Counted from the first letter of the stretch, positions 18,317 to 27,646 are shown. The stretch: DNA of 64,000 bases from Bifidobacterium magnum (GCF_000741255.1 NZ_JGZB01000011.1:1-64000); one strand, 5' to 3'. Notes: a model not told the origin generated them from the letters alone. Made by a program: numbers and translations.

Positions 18317-19438
18317 ATGATTGCGTATGTGGAGCTGTTTAGCTCGTCATTCAAGCTGGCGCTGACGCTGTGGCCCATTATTTCGTTGGTTCTCACACTG
18401 CCGATTCTCGCGTTTATTTACCACCGGAACCATGTGTTGAGCTGGGGTTCTATGGTTACTGCGTACGTCAGTGTACTCTATGGGGTGGGCCTGCTGACCT
18501 TTACGCAGTACCCCATGCCGGACGATCCGACGCTCTACTGTTTTACGCATCATAAGCCGCCCCAGCTCAACATATTCGCCTTTATTCCGCAGATTCTCTA
18601 CGGCGGCATGAACGACATTTTGCAATTGCTGCTCAATGTGATGTTCTTTCTGCCAATGGGATTCATGCTCTACCGCTGGGCCAAATGGCGCTGGTGGATC
18701 GCGATCCCGTTCGCATTCGGATGTTCGGTATTCATTGAAACGACACAGCTTACAGGCGTATGGGGGTTGTATCCATGCGCGTACCGGCAGTTCGATGTGG
18801 ACGACATGCTGACCAACACGCTGGGCGGTGCGCTTGGCTACGGCATTGGCACGATCTATACGAAGTTCGTGCCGCAGCGCATTACGGCCACGCCGGGAAC
18901 CGTGACACAGCCCGGGTTCATCCACCGCATGGTGTCGCTGATTATCGATTACCTGTTCTGCTTTATCACGTACTTGGTATGCAGCTACGGCTTTATCTGG
19001 GCGTTTTTCGAATGTGCGCGCAATAACCTGGACGGCACCTACTCACTCGGACCGCTGCTGGTTGACTTGAGCATTACGCGCAAGGGCGCGATTGGCGTGG
19101 CCATAGTCGCGTTCCTGATATTTGAAGTATGGATTCCTGCCGCCCATCGCGGAAGGTCGTTGGGCGCCATGTATACGCATATGACGTTCGAAACGAAGGA
19201 ACGGCACGGTTGGACGCGCGTACTGTTCTATGTGATTCGTTCGATTATCATGGGCGCGTTGTTCGTGCTGGCCATGATCGGCAACCATTGGTTCTGGACG
19301 GTGTGGCTGTTCCTGCTCGTGTTCTATATCTTCGCGCGCAAAATGCCATGGGATTATGTTCCCGGAACAGTGCTTCCCGAACCTCCTACCCTGCACGAAA
19401 CGGTGGAAACCTCCCCAGTGGAGTCCACGGAAGAATAG
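18317..19438 (+). CDS. VanZ-RDD family membrane protein
   Basis: Integral membrane protein of 373 residues with two recognisable parts. A VanZ-like domain spans about 20-185, with LNVMFFLPMGFMLYRW, the FIETTQL stretch and RQFDVDDMLTNTLGGALGY. An RDD-like domain spans about 200-345, with membrane segments and the GRSLGAMYTHM motif. VanZ in enterococci raises teicoplanin tolerance, but the role of such fusions is not known. It lies 39 bp after the DUF3566 gene. The start has no clear Shine-Dalgarno sequence. Confidence 0.85.
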   Translation: MIAYVELFSSSFKLALTLWPIISLVLTLPILAFIYHRNHVLSWGSMVTAYVSVLYGVGLLTFTQYPMPDDPTLYCFTHHKPPQLNIFAFIPQILYGGMNDILQLLLNVMFFLPMGFMLYRWAKWRWWIAIPFAFGCSVFIETTQLTGVWGLYPCAYRQFDVDDMLTNTLGGALGYGIGTIYTKFVPQRITATPGTVTQPGFIHRMVSLIIDYLFCFITYLVCSYGFIWAFFECARNNLDGTYSLGPLLVDLSITRKGAIGVAIVAFLIFEVWIPAAHRGRSLGAMYTHMTFETKERHGWTRVLFYVIRSIIMGALFVLAMIGNHWFWTVWLFLLVFYIFARKMPWDYVPGTVLPEPPTLHETVETSPVESTEE

Positions 19439-19464
19439 TGCGGGCGCAATAGCGCGGAAACACG

Positions 19465-20190
19465 TCACCTCATGGCGCATACGACCATGAACAACGCGAT
19501 CACATGGCATGCGTAACCGGCCACCGTACCCAGATGGAACAGCTCATGGTAGCCGAACCATGCGGGCACAATATTGGGCTTGCGAATGGCGAAGCACACG
19601 GCTCCCCCAATATAGGCGGCGCCGCCGCAGACCACGAGAATCGTCGCGACGGGACCGATGTAGGGCGAAGTCCAGAACAGGTTCAATATGGTGACAGGCG
19701 CAAGTCCCAGCACGCAATACACAATCGTGAACAGCCAGTCGAGTCCGTCCGGCCAAATCAAGTGGGCGATAACGCCCACGCCTGCAACAATCCAAATAAT
19801 CAACAGGTACGTGATGCGTACGGTACGGTTCGTAATCGCGAACAAAAATGGCGTGATCGTACCCGCAATAAGCAAGAAAATATTGGAATAGTCGAGCCGT
19901 ACGAGAATACGGTCGGCCTTGACGGGAACATGGCCATGCGTCATATGCAATGCGGCGCTCGTACCGAACAACAGCATCGCCGTGGCCGCATATATGGAAA
20001 TGGCCGCTTTCATGGCGCCCGCCGGCGCCAAACAGATCAGTACAATCGACGCGCCAATGCACAACGGGAATGTGCACAGGTGGATCCAACCGCGCATTTT
20101 CGGCTTTTCGTCGCGCATGGCCTGGAGTTCGCGTTCTTCTGCGGTCGCGGGTGTTGCATTATTCGTAGTACGTGCCATGCAAGCAAGCAT
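19465..20190 (-). CDS. hemolysin III (HlyIII/PAQR) family membrane protein
   Basis: Seven-helix membrane protein of the progestin/adipoQ receptor-hemolysin III superfamily, 241 residues. Typical residues are HMTHGHVPVKADRILVRLDYS early and WFGYHELFHLGTVAGYACHV at the end, with the conserved His positions proposed to bind metal. The physiological role in bacteria is unsettled. Its 3' end converges on the VanZ gene. The ATG at 20178 (MARTTNN) is an equally good start; neither has a strong ribosome-binding site. Confidence 0.9.
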   Translation of the reverse strand: MLACMARTTNNATPATAEERELQAMRDEKPKMRGWIHLCTFPLCIGASIVLICLAPAGAMKAAISIYAATAMLLFGTSAALHMTHGHVPVKADRILVRLDYSNIFLLIAGTITPFLFAITNRTVRITYLLIIWIVAGVGVIAHLIWPDGLDWLFTIVYCVLGLAPVTILNLFWTSPYIGPVATILVVCGGAAYIGGAVCFAIRKPNIVPAWFGYHELFHLGTVAGYACHVIALFMVVCAMR

Positions 20191-20242
20191 ATGAACGTTG
20201 CCTGAGTGCCGTCTGGTTTTTCATTCTGGGAAAATTGCCAAG

Positions 20243-20282
20243 AAAAAACCGGATGGCGCAGATTGTGATCCGTGCCATCCGG
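20243..20282 (-). terminator. Rho-independent terminator of gdhA
   Basis: CCGGATGGC arms around a 15-nt loop. On the minus strand the stem is followed by six T residues. Confidence 0.88.
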
Positions 20283-20328
20283 CTGCCTTATCGGTTCAAT
20301 ATGTTTCGATAATTCGCAAATATTGAAC

Positions 20329-21675
20329 TCAGATAATGCCTTCCGCGACCATCGCGTTGGCCACCTTGATGAAGCCCGCGATATTGGCGCCCATCATGAG
20401 GTCGCCCTCATGGCCGTACTGCTTTGCGGCGGCCAGCGATTCGGCCACAATCGATTCCATGATGCCCTGCAGACGCTTGTCCGTTTCCTCGAAGGTCCAG
20501 GAAAGGCGGTAGGAATTCTGGCTCATTTCCAGTCCGGAAACAGCCACGCCACCCGCGTTCGCGGCCTTGGCCGGGCCGTAGAGCACGCCGTTGTTCTGGT
20601 AGACGGCAATGGCTGCAGGCGTGGACGGCATGTTCGCGCCTTCGCACACCACCGTGCAGCCGTTGTCTACGAGAGCCTGCGCATGCGGCTCGTCGATTTC
20701 GTTCTGTGTGGCGCACGGCAATGCGATATCGCACGGCACGGTCCACACTTCGCTGCAGCCCTCGTGATATTCGGCGCTCGCCACACGGTCCGCATATTCC
20801 TTGATGCGGCCGCGGTGCTCGAGCTTGATGTCCTTGACAATGTCGAGGTCGATGCCGTTCGGGTCGTAAATGTAACCGTTGGAATCGGAGCACGTCACGA
20901 CGTTGGCGCCCAGTTCTTGGGCCTTTTCAATGGCGAAGATGGCCACATTGCCCGAGCCGGACACCACTACGGTCTTGCCGGCGAAGGAATCGTTGCGCAG
21001 TACGCGCAGCGCTTCCTGCGTGTAATAGCACAGGCCGTAACCCGTCGCTTCCGTGCGGGCCAGGGAGCCGCCGAACTCGAGGCCCTTGCCCGTCAGCACG
21101 CCGGCGAACTCGTTGCGCAGACGCTTGTACTGGCCGAACATGTAGCCCACTTCACGCGCGCCAACGTTGATGTCGCCGGCCGGAACATCGGTGAACTGGC
21201 CCACATGGCGCTGCAGCTCGGTCATGAAGGACTGGCAGAAGCGCATGACTTCGGCATCGGAACGGCCCTTCGGATCGAAGTCGGAACCGCCCTTGCCTCC
21301 GCCCATCGGCAGACCAGTCAGCGAGTTCTTGAAGATTTGTTCAAATCCGAGGAACTTGATGACGCTTTCCGTGACGGTCGGATGGAAGCGCAGGCCGCCC
21401 TTGTACGGGCCGATCGCGGAATTGAACTGGATGCGATAGCCGCGGTTCACTTGTACATGACCCTCATCGTCAATCCACGGCACACGGAACTTGATCACAC
21501 GTTCCGGTTCAACGAGGCGCTCCAGTACGCCGGACTTCTCATATTCCGGGTGATCCTTGAACACGGGTTCAATGGTTTCAAATACTTCCATAACAGCCTG
21601 CAGGAATTCCGGCTGTTCCGGATCGCGTGCCTCGACCTGGGCGTATACGCGCTTGACATACTCGTCAGTGAGCAT
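20329..21675 (-). CDS. gdhA: NADP-specific glutamate dehydrogenase
   Basis: Reductive amination of 2-oxoglutarate, the main direct ammonium-assimilation enzyme in the cytoplasm. At 448 residues it is the small hexameric type. Key elements are the substrate-binding lysines in GPYKGGLRFH, the catalytic LPMGGGKGGSDFDPKGRSD, and the nucleotide-binding GSGNVAIFA. The ATG follows AGGGGAG, and a strong terminator follows the gene, so it is probably monocistronic. Confidence 0.97.
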   Translation of the reverse strand: MLTDEYVKRVYAQVEARDPEQPEFLQAVMEVFETIEPVFKDHPEYEKSGVLERLVEPERVIKFRVPWIDDEGHVQVNRGYRIQFNSAIGPYKGGLRFHPTVTESVIKFLGFEQIFKNSLTGLPMGGGKGGSDFDPKGRSDAEVMRFCQSFMTELQRHVGQFTDVPAGDINVGAREVGYMFGQYKRLRNEFAGVLTGKGLEFGGSLARTEATGYGLCYYTQEALRVLRNDSFAGKTVVVSGSGNVAIFAIEKAQELGANVVTCSDSNGYIYDPNGIDLDIVKDIKLEHRGRIKEYADRVASAEYHEGCSEVWTVPCDIALPCATQNEIDEPHAQALVDNGCTVVCEGANMPSTPAAIAVYQNNGVLYGPAKAANAGGVAVSGLEMSQNSYRLSWTFEETDKRLQGIMESIVAESLAAAKQYGHEGDLMMGANIAGFIKVANAMVAEGII

Positions 21676-21775
21676 TGCTCCCCTTTTCTATAGTGGTAGC
21701 CGATTTATAAACCAGCGCCATTGTAAAAAGAAAAGCTGGGATTCACTAGCGATTTCCCGAAAAGGAAGTAAAGAT

Positions 21776-23104
21776 CTAGTGGTGGTGGACCACGTGCACG
21801 CTGCGGATCGGATGCTTGTCAATATTGATAATCGAGGAGAAGCACGCGAAGATGATCCATGCAACAGGCATTGTGACGAGCATGATCATGTAGAACATCG
21901 ACATTGGCGCCACGGCGAACAGTACGCCGCCGATCAGCGGGCCGATGGACATGCCCAAATCGATACCCATGTAATACGTGGTGTTTGCCATGCCGCTGCG
22001 CGCCTTGCCGGCCACAAGCACGGCTTGGGACTGCGTGACGGAACTCATGATGCCGTATCCGAACGCCATGCCGATCGCGGCGATCAGCATGATCCAGTCG
22101 TTCTTCATCACCGTCAACGCGAGCAGCATGACCACGTCGCCGATACTCGACATGATCAGGAAGAACAGGAACGACTTGGTGTCGAACCAGTTGCGCATCA
22201 GCACACGCAACATCAAAATGGCGATGGCGTACAGCGGGAAGAACAGGCTGGCGGACACGGGCAGATGGCGGCCCGCGCAATATTCCACAAGGAACGCCTG
22301 GTTGGCGAAGTACGGAATGGCGAACATCATGAAGATGACGGCGATCGGAATAACGCGCGTTTCCACGAAACGGTTGAGACCGCGCGGCTGGGCGGCAGCG
22401 GCATCCGCAGTGTCAGTAGCTGCCGTATTTGCTGCGGCGGAACCGGGTTTCGTAATCGTAATGGGACGCTCGGAAGGCGGATTGTCAAGGAACTCGCGCG
22501 TCACATCTTCCATGGCCGTCTTGAGCGGCTCGGGCTTCGTAATGCGTTTGAGCAGCGGCTTGCCGGGATCCTTGACAAATATTACGGAAACAACCATGAA
22601 CGCGGCCATGACGGCGGCGATGATATACGTCCACCGGAAGCCGATCGTCTGCGAGCAACGGATGCCGATGGCAGGTCCAATGGCCTGCGCGATGGCGTTG
22701 GTCATGCCATACAGGCCCATGCCGGCACCCATGCGCGAAATCGGCAGCAGCATGCTGAGCCATGTGGCCAGGCATACGGAGCCGCAAGCGAAGCCCAAGC
22801 CGTTGAGCACACGCGCGGCCATAAGCACGCCTTCATTTGGCGAAAACGCATACGCCAGATCGGCGACGGCATAGAGGATCGCACCAATAAAAGCGAGGCG
22901 GCGTTTGTTGGTTTTGTCGGCGAGATTGCCGGCAATTGGACGGCAGAACAGCGAGGTAAGCGACATCAATGCCGCGATCAGGCCCATGACGAATCCGTTG
23001 GCGCCCATGGACCCCGCATACCCGGCGATAATGGTCTGGCCGAGCATGTTCGAGCACATGAAGAAGAACGTGGCAATCATAATGAACACCACGTCATGGC
23101 TCAA
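21776..23104 (-). CDS. major facilitator superfamily transporter
   Basis: Drug/metabolite-efflux-like MFS protein with 12 predicted membrane segments and a long cytoplasmic loop near residues 190-255 rich in Pro/Ala/Thr. Substrate cannot be told. The listed start is TTG at 23104, which has no ribosome-binding site. In the same frame, AAGGAG stands 6 nt before an ACG at 23140-23138, giving KTATETPQEKLLSHD. The natural start may therefore be this ACG, or a lost ATG. The C-terminus ends in a short His run. Confidence 0.85.
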   Translation of the reverse strand: MSHDVVFIMIATFFFMCSNMLGQTIIAGYAGSMGANGFVMGLIAALMSLTSLFCRPIAGNLADKTNKRRLAFIGAILYAVADLAYAFSPNEGVLMAARVLNGLGFACGSVCLATWLSMLLPISRMGAGMGLYGMTNAIAQAIGPAIGIRCSQTIGFRWTYIIAAVMAAFMVVSVIFVKDPGKPLLKRITKPEPLKTAMEDVTREFLDNPPSERPITITKPGSAAANTAATDTADAAAAQPRGLNRFVETRVIPIAVIFMMFAIPYFANQAFLVEYCAGRHLPVSASLFFPLYAIAILMLRVLMRNWFDTKSFLFFLIMSSIGDVVMLLALTVMKNDWIMLIAAIGMAFGYGIMSSVTQSQAVLVAGKARSGMANTTYYMGIDLGMSIGPLIGGVLFAVAPMSMFYMIMLVTMPVAWIIFACFSSIINIDKHPIRSVHVVHHH

Positions 23105-23423
23105 TAATTTTTCTTGCGGGGTTTCTGTAGCTGTTTTCGTGGCAGTCTCCTTGTTCGCAACATCTCCTTCTAACGTAAAGTTCTTGGCGGACGACTATCC
23201 ATCAACATTCAGCCGCGTGTTGCAACAGTAGGCCAATACTTGACTAAAGACATATTTGCTTCGCATTGCGCTCTAGGCGTGATTTTGCTTGATTTTTGGG
23301 ACTTTCGTCACATGAGACGCGCAAACGAATTACACTATTCAACAATTCCCTCAAAGCAAAGTTCTGTGCTGAACTCTGCTGTCGCACAAGCGATGTGGGT
23401 TACATACAAGAAGAGAGATTCTC
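23105..23423. promoter_or_regulatory. divergent intergenic region between MFS gene and mscL
   Basis: Holds the likely true 5' end of the MFS gene (to 23140) and the mscL promoter. I see no clear operator or terminator. It shares 16 bp with the oriC edge (CATCAACATTCAGCCG at 23200-23215 and 9777-9792), which may be chance. Confidence 0.5.
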
Positions 23424-23906
23424 ATGTTTGACGGATTTAAGAAGTTTATTGCGCGCGGCAACATGGTGGATATGGCTGTCGGTGTTGTCATGGGCGGCGC
23501 GGTCACCGCTGTGGTCACGGCCATTGTGGAGGGCGTCATCAACCCGTTCATCGCTATGATTTTCGGCAAGCCGAACATGGACAACCTGCTGGCCTTCACG
23601 TTCAATGGCGCCACGGTGTCCTTCGGCAAGGTGCTCACCTCCCTGATCAACTTCCTGATCATCGCCGTCGCCGTGTATTTCTGCATTGTGATGCCGATCA
23701 ACAAGCTGCGCGACATTACCGAGCGCCAGATGGCCAAGCTGCGTGGCGACAAGGGCGATGTGGCCGCTGAAGAGCCGGCCATCAGCCCTGAAGAGCAGAC
23801 CGTTATCCTGCTGCAGGAGATCCGCGATTCGCTGGCTGCCCAGCAGACCGCTCCGGCAGACGTTCCGTCCGCTGTGCAGAACGCGGTAAAGCCCATCGAA
23901 AAGTGA
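23424..23906 (+). CDS. mscL: large-conductance mechanosensitive channel
   Basis: Osmotic safety valve in the cytoplasmic membrane, opened by membrane tension. It has 160 residues. The N-terminal amphipathic helix FKKFIARGNMVDMAVGVVMG leads into TM1. An extracellular loop near 50-68 and TM2 (FLIIAVAVYFCIVMP) follow. A cytoplasmic helix at the C-terminus has the EEQTVILLQEIRDSL segment. A strong terminator follows. Confidence 0.96.
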   Translation: MFDGFKKFIARGNMVDMAVGVVMGGAVTAVVTAIVEGVINPFIAMIFGKPNMDNLLAFTFNGATVSFGKVLTSLINFLIIAVAVYFCIVMPINKLRDITERQMAKLRGDKGDVAAEEPAISPEEQTVILLQEIRDSLAAQQTAPADVPSAVQNAVKPIEK

Positions 23907-23935
23907 TGTAAGCACCTGCTGTTGTTTTCTTGTTC

Positions 23936-23962
23936 AGTCCCGTTTTCGAGCGGGACTTTTTT
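23936..23962 (+). terminator. Rho-independent terminator of mscL
   Basis: AGTCCCG / CGGGACT stem with an 8-nt loop, followed by a run of T residues to 23962. Confidence 0.9.
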
Positions 23963-24005
23963 ATTGGGATTTTGCAGGGGATATATTGGTGCGACCCCCT
24001 ATCCC

Positions 24006-24057
24006 CTTCTGCATTTTGCGACAGACACGCCGCGGTTCATGTCTCAAAATGCAGAAG
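24006..24057. repeat. dispersed palindromic intergenic element, copy 2
   Basis: CTTCTGCATTTTG and CAAAATGCAGAAG arms around a loop carrying GACACGCCGCGG. Same family as the elements at 81, 61479 and 61581, in reverse core orientation to copy 1. It sits in the 337-bp mscL-GH43 gap, which also holds operator-like sites. Confidence 0.75.
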
Positions 24058-24121
24058 GAAAAGCAAAAGGGAACGCAGAAGAGGCTCCCAATCGGTTGAA
24101 CGCGCTCGATTCGACACTTAG

Positions 24122-24133
24122 TTCAACGTTGTA
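24122..24133. promoter_or_regulatory. LacI-type operator, TACAACGTTGTA family (GH43 gene)
   Basis: TTCAACGTTGTA differs by one base from the palindrome TACAACGTTGTA found before the GH51 gene. It lies about 110 bp before the GH43 start. Confidence 0.55.
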
Positions 24134-24141
24134 TATGATAC

Positions 24142-24155
24142 TGAGAGCGCTCACA
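24142..24155. promoter_or_regulatory. second LacI-type operator before the GH43 gene
   Basis: TGAGAGCGCTCACA is a near-palindrome with the LacI-like CG centre. It is 8 bp downstream of the first operator and related to the TGTGAACGTTAACA sites found before araB and the sugar porter. Confidence 0.5.
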
Positions 24156-24243
24156 GTTGAAGTGGCGCACCTATTTTGGTGTCAATTGTCTCAACGATGA
24201 GCAGTCGGCAAATGCACATCGTTGTCGAATATAAGGAGCGACC

Positions 24244-25263
24244 GTGAGTCTTCTTCCCAACCCGATCGTGCTGCAACGCGCGGATCCGTATGTCTATAAA
24301 GACGGATCATCCTACATTTTTACGGGGTCCTACCCCACTTATGACCGTATTGCGTTGCGCCGCAGCGACACACTTTCCGGACTGCAGCAAGCCGAGGAAG
24401 TGACAATTTGGCGCAAGCATGATTCCGGACCGATGAGCCACCTGATCTGGGCTCCCGAAATCCATCGTGTGCACGGACAGTGGGTCGTCTATTTTGCGGC
24501 AGCCCCCAGCGCGGATACACACGCCGACCATGGCACGTTCCAGCATCGCATTTTCTGTCTGACTTGCGACGACGAGGATCCGCTTACGGGAACGTGGACG
24601 GAACGCGGCCAAGTGGACACGGGAATGGAAAGTTTCGCGCTTGACGCCACCTGTTTCGTTCATCGCGACGGTCATGAATATTTGATCTGGCCACAGAAAG
24701 ATCCGCAGATCGAAGGCAATTCGAATCTCTATATCGCACGTATGGCCAATCCATGGACGCTCGATTCGGCGCCCGTCATGATCGCGCAACCCACATACGA
24801 CTGGGAAAAAGTGCGATTCACCGTAGAAGAGGGACCCGCGGTACTGCGGCACGGCAATCGTATTTTTGTCACGTTCTCCGCGTCAGGAACGGGCCCCGAA
24901 TATTGCATGGGACTGCTGTCCATTTCGCAGGACGACGATCTGTTGGATGCTGGAAACTGGCGCAAATCCGCCACTCCCGTCTTCAGTTCCGACGAGACGG
25001 TACGGCAATTCGGTCCCGGCCACAACTCGTTTACGCAAGATGAGGACGGCAATGACCTGCTGATTTACCACTGCCGCAATTATGTCGAGATTCTCGGCGA
25101 TCCCTTGTTCGATCCGAATAGGCACGCCTATGTGGGGCGCATCAGGTGGCGCGAAGACGGCACTCCCGATTTCGGGTCCCCATTGATGGCGACGCGCTGG
25201 ACGCCCGCGACCACGCAAGTGCTGCCGCCCGACGGCGTGCTGGAAGTGGACGATTCGATCTAA
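24244..25263 (+). CDS. GH43 glycosidase (arabinofuranosidase-like)
   Basis: Five-bladed beta-propeller glycosidase of family 43, 339 residues, GTG start 5 bp after AAGGAG. Likely catalytic residues are visible: base Asp14 in RADPYVYKD, pKa-modulating Asp134 in FALDATCF, and acid Glu196 in VEEGPAV. WAPEIH near 69-74 is typical of the family. No signal peptide is seen, so it acts in the cytoplasm on imported oligosaccharides. Arabinofuranosidase activity is inferred from the family and from operators shared with the GH51 gene; xylosidase activity is possible. Confidence 0.87.
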   Translation: MSLLPNPIVLQRADPYVYKDGSSYIFTGSYPTYDRIALRRSDTLSGLQQAEEVTIWRKHDSGPMSHLIWAPEIHRVHGQWVVYFAAAPSADTHADHGTFQHRIFCLTCDDEDPLTGTWTERGQVDTGMESFALDATCFVHRDGHEYLIWPQKDPQIEGNSNLYIARMANPWTLDSAPVMIAQPTYDWEKVRFTVEEGPAVLRHGNRIFVTFSASGTGPEYCMGLLSISQDDDLLDAGNWRKSATPVFSSDETVRQFGPGHNSFTQDEDGNDLLIYHCRNYVEILGDPLFDPNRHAYVGRIRWREDGTPDFGSPLMATRWTPATTQVLPPDGVLEVDDSI

Positions 25264-25292
25264 CGCCTATTGAAGGCAATACGGGCAATATA

Positions 25293-25332
25293 AAAGGGGA
25301 AGCGACCTGCGGACTGCCGGCGCTTCCCCTTT
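25293..25332. terminator. bidirectional terminator between GH43 gene and araA
   Basis: AAAGGGGAAGCG and CGCTTCCCCTTT, perfect 12-bp arms around a 16-nt loop, with T or A tracts on both sides. It serves two convergent transcripts. Confidence 0.85.
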
Positions 25333-25379
25333 CGACTATTCAGTTATATTGAGCTGCAGCTACTGATATCTCGTGGCGA

Positions 25380-26897
25380 TCAGTGCTGGTTGTTGAGGCG
25401 GTGGAAGATCTCGTTGATCTCCAGGTCGCGCTCAAATGCGGCAGGAGTGGTGTCCTTGTCGATCGTGGCAAGTTCCACACCGGCGATGCGGGCGAAGTCT
25501 TCCCAAGCCTCGCGGCCGACGGAAGTCGTCATGCAGGTGTGGTGCGAAGCGCCCGAACGCAGCCAGCACTCGGCGGAAACCTTGAGGTTCGGTTCCGGAG
25601 CCCACAGTGCGCGTGCGCACGGCAGTTCCTTGAGCTCGCCGTCAGGCTCGACCACGTTCACCACGTTCATCGTCAGGCGGAAGCGCTCGCGCACGTCGGC
25701 CATGGACACGACCACGGCGTCGTCCTTCGGGGCGGCCGTGAACACGAGGCGAACCGGATCGGCCTTGCCGCCGATGCCCAGCGGGTGGATCTCCAGCTTT
25801 GGCTTCTCGATGGTGCCGATGGACGGGGAAACCTCGAGCATGTGGGAGCCCATGATCTTCTCGTGGCCCGGCACGAAGTTGTAGGAGTAGTCCTCCATGA
25901 GGGAAGCGCCACCCTCAAGGCCGTAGCCCATCACGGCGCCAATGCGTACGAGCACGGAGGTCTTCCAGTCGCCTTCAGCGGAGAAGCCGTAGCCATACTC
26001 CGAAGGCAGACGCTGTGCGCCTACGCCCGGCAGCTGCGGCAGCGTGCCAAGATCCTCGAAGTTGTCGACGGCGGCCGTGCAGCCGTTGGCCTTCATCATG
26101 TTGATCATTGCGGCCTCTTCCTTGGCGGCAATGAACAGCGAATCGTAGTCTTCGTCGAGCAGACGCGGTTCCACGTCGTACTTGGCCTTGTAGTCCTCGA
26201 TGATGGCCTTGACCTGATCATCTTCCACGGCGTCGTATGCGGCGCACAGGTCATTGACGGACCACGTGTTGATGGAGGCGCCGAACACGCGCTCGGCTTC
26301 GGTCTTGTCGCCTTCGGTCACGGCGACGTTACGCATGTTGTCGCCCCAACGCATGACCTTCATGTTGTTCGAAGCGTCCCAGCCGGCGCAAGCGCGGGCC
26401 CAGGTGCCGATATGCTCGGCGACTTCCGGATCCGTGTAGTGGCCGACGACGACCTTGCGCGGAATGCCCAGACGGGTAAGGATGTAGCCGAACTCGCGAT
26501 CGCCGTGAGCGGCCTGGTTGAGGTTCATGAAGTCCATGTCGATGGTCTCCCACGGAATCTCGAAGTGGTGCTGCGTGTTGAGCTGCAGTAGCGGCTTCGT
26601 AAGGACTTCAAGGCCGCGGATCCACATCTTGGCCGGGGAGAACGTATGGCACCAGGCGATCACGCCGATGACGTTCGGGTTGGCCGAGGCTTCGATCATG
26701 AATTCCTTGACGCCGTCGGAGGACTTCAGCGTCGGCTTCAGCACGATCTTGACGGGGATGGAATCCGAAGCGTTGAACGTGTCCACGATCTCGGCGGTCT
26801 GCTCGGCGACCTGGCGCAGGGCCTCTTCGCCGTACAGATCCTGGGAACCTACTCCAAACCAGATTTCCTTGCCTTCAAATGGGTTTTCCATTGCCAT
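25380..26897 (-). CDS. araA: L-arabinose isomerase
   Basis: Converts L-arabinose to L-ribulose. It has 505 residues from the ATG at 26897 (MAMENPFEGKEIWFGVGSQ), which follows AAGGAG by about 7 bp. A longer open frame upstream runs through a Lys-coding A-rich tract and is not family-like. FSAEGDWKTSVLVRI, LMEDYSYNF and the metal-binding Glu/His pattern match the family. It is last in the araB-araD-araA order on the minus strand. Confidence 0.97.
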   Translation of the reverse strand: MAMENPFEGKEIWFGVGSQDLYGEEALRQVAEQTAEIVDTFNASDSIPVKIVLKPTLKSSDGVKEFMIEASANPNVIGVIAWCHTFSPAKMWIRGLEVLTKPLLQLNTQHHFEIPWETIDMDFMNLNQAAHGDREFGYILTRLGIPRKVVVGHYTDPEVAEHIGTWARACAGWDASNNMKVMRWGDNMRNVAVTEGDKTEAERVFGASINTWSVNDLCAAYDAVEDDQVKAIIEDYKAKYDVEPRLLDEDYDSLFIAAKEEAAMINMMKANGCTAAVDNFEDLGTLPQLPGVGAQRLPSEYGYGFSAEGDWKTSVLVRIGAVMGYGLEGGASLMEDYSYNFVPGHEKIMGSHMLEVSPSIGTIEKPKLEIHPLGIGGKADPVRLVFTAAPKDDAVVVSMADVRERFRLTMNVVNVVEPDGELKELPCARALWAPEPNLKVSAECWLRSGASHHTCMTTSVGREAWEDFARIAGVELATIDKDTTPAAFERDLEINEIFHRLNNQH

Positions 26898-26953
26898 GAT
26901 TTGGCTCCTTACTTTCTTTTTCTTTTTCTTCTTTGAAAAAAGTTGCATGCGGC

Positions 26954-27646
26954 TCAGTGCTGGCCGTATACGTTCTGGTAGCGGTCGTTGAGCTTGTCGA
27001 TGTCCTCTTGCGGGATCGGGATGATCTCGCCCAGCTGGCGGGCCGCCCACATCGTGTGCGCGACCTCCTCGGTCATCGCCGCGGCCTTGACCGCGCCCTC
27101 CGCGTCCTTGCCGATCGTGAACGGGCCGTGGTTCTGCATGAGCACCGACGGGGACTTCGGATACTTCTTGAGCGTCTCGACCACGCCCTCGCCGATCGCC
27201 TCAGAACCGATCAGGCGGAACGGGCCCACCGGCACCGGGCCGCCGAACTCGTCGCCCATCATCGTCAGCCCGCACGGGATGTTCTGGCCCGTGGCAGCCC
27301 ACGCCGTCGCGTATGTGGAATGCGTGTGCACCACGCCGTACACGTCGGGCATGTGGCGGTAGATGTACGCGTGGGACGCGGTGTCCGAGCTGGGCGCTTC
27401 CGAACCGTCCACGACGTTGCCGTCCAGATCGCACACGACCATGCTCGAGGGGGTCAGGTACTCGTAGCGCAGCCCGGATGGCTTGATGACCATCAGGTCG
27501 GCGGTGTGCAGGCGCTGGGACACGTTGCCCGCGGTCCACACCACGAGGTTCCACTTGATCAGCTGCTCGTGAAGCGTGGCCACGACCTCGCGCACCTGCT
27601 TGACCTCGGCGCGCACCTCGGGACCGTAATCAGCCAAAGTTGCCAT
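26954..27646 (-). CDS. araD: L-ribulose-5-phosphate 4-epimerase
   Basis: Converts L-ribulose-5-phosphate to D-xylulose-5-phosphate, which in bifidobacteria would enter the phosphoketolase pathway. It has 230 residues from the ATG at 27646, which follows GGGAG. Class II aldolase-like features: SGLRYEYLTPSSMVVCDLDG, the zinc-ligand pair in VVHTHSTYATAWA, and a third His region in VLMQNHGPF. It lies between araB (34 bp) and araA (56 bp). Confidence 0.97.
   Translation of the reverse strand: MATLADYGPEVRAEVKQVREVVATLHEQLIKWNLVVWTAGNVSQRLHTADLMVIKPSGLRYEYLTPSSMVVCDLDGNVVDGSEAPSSDTASHAYIYRHMPDVYGVVHTHSTYATAWAATGQNIPCGLTMMGDEFGGPVPVGPFRLIGSEAIGEGVVETLKKYPKSPSVLMQNHGPFTIGKDAEGAVKAAAMTEEVAHTMWAARQLGEIIPIPQEDIDKLNDRYQNVYGQH

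Noticed and set aside
9777..23215. A 16-bp word (CATCAACATTCAGCCG) shared by the oriC edge and the MFS-mscL gap
   Set aside because: One shared 16-mer in 64 kb is near chance level, and the flanks do not match.
26898..27050. Upstream extension of araA through a Lys-coding A-rich tract
   Set aside because: It overlaps the araD end, has no family similarity, and a good ribosome-binding site stands before 26897.
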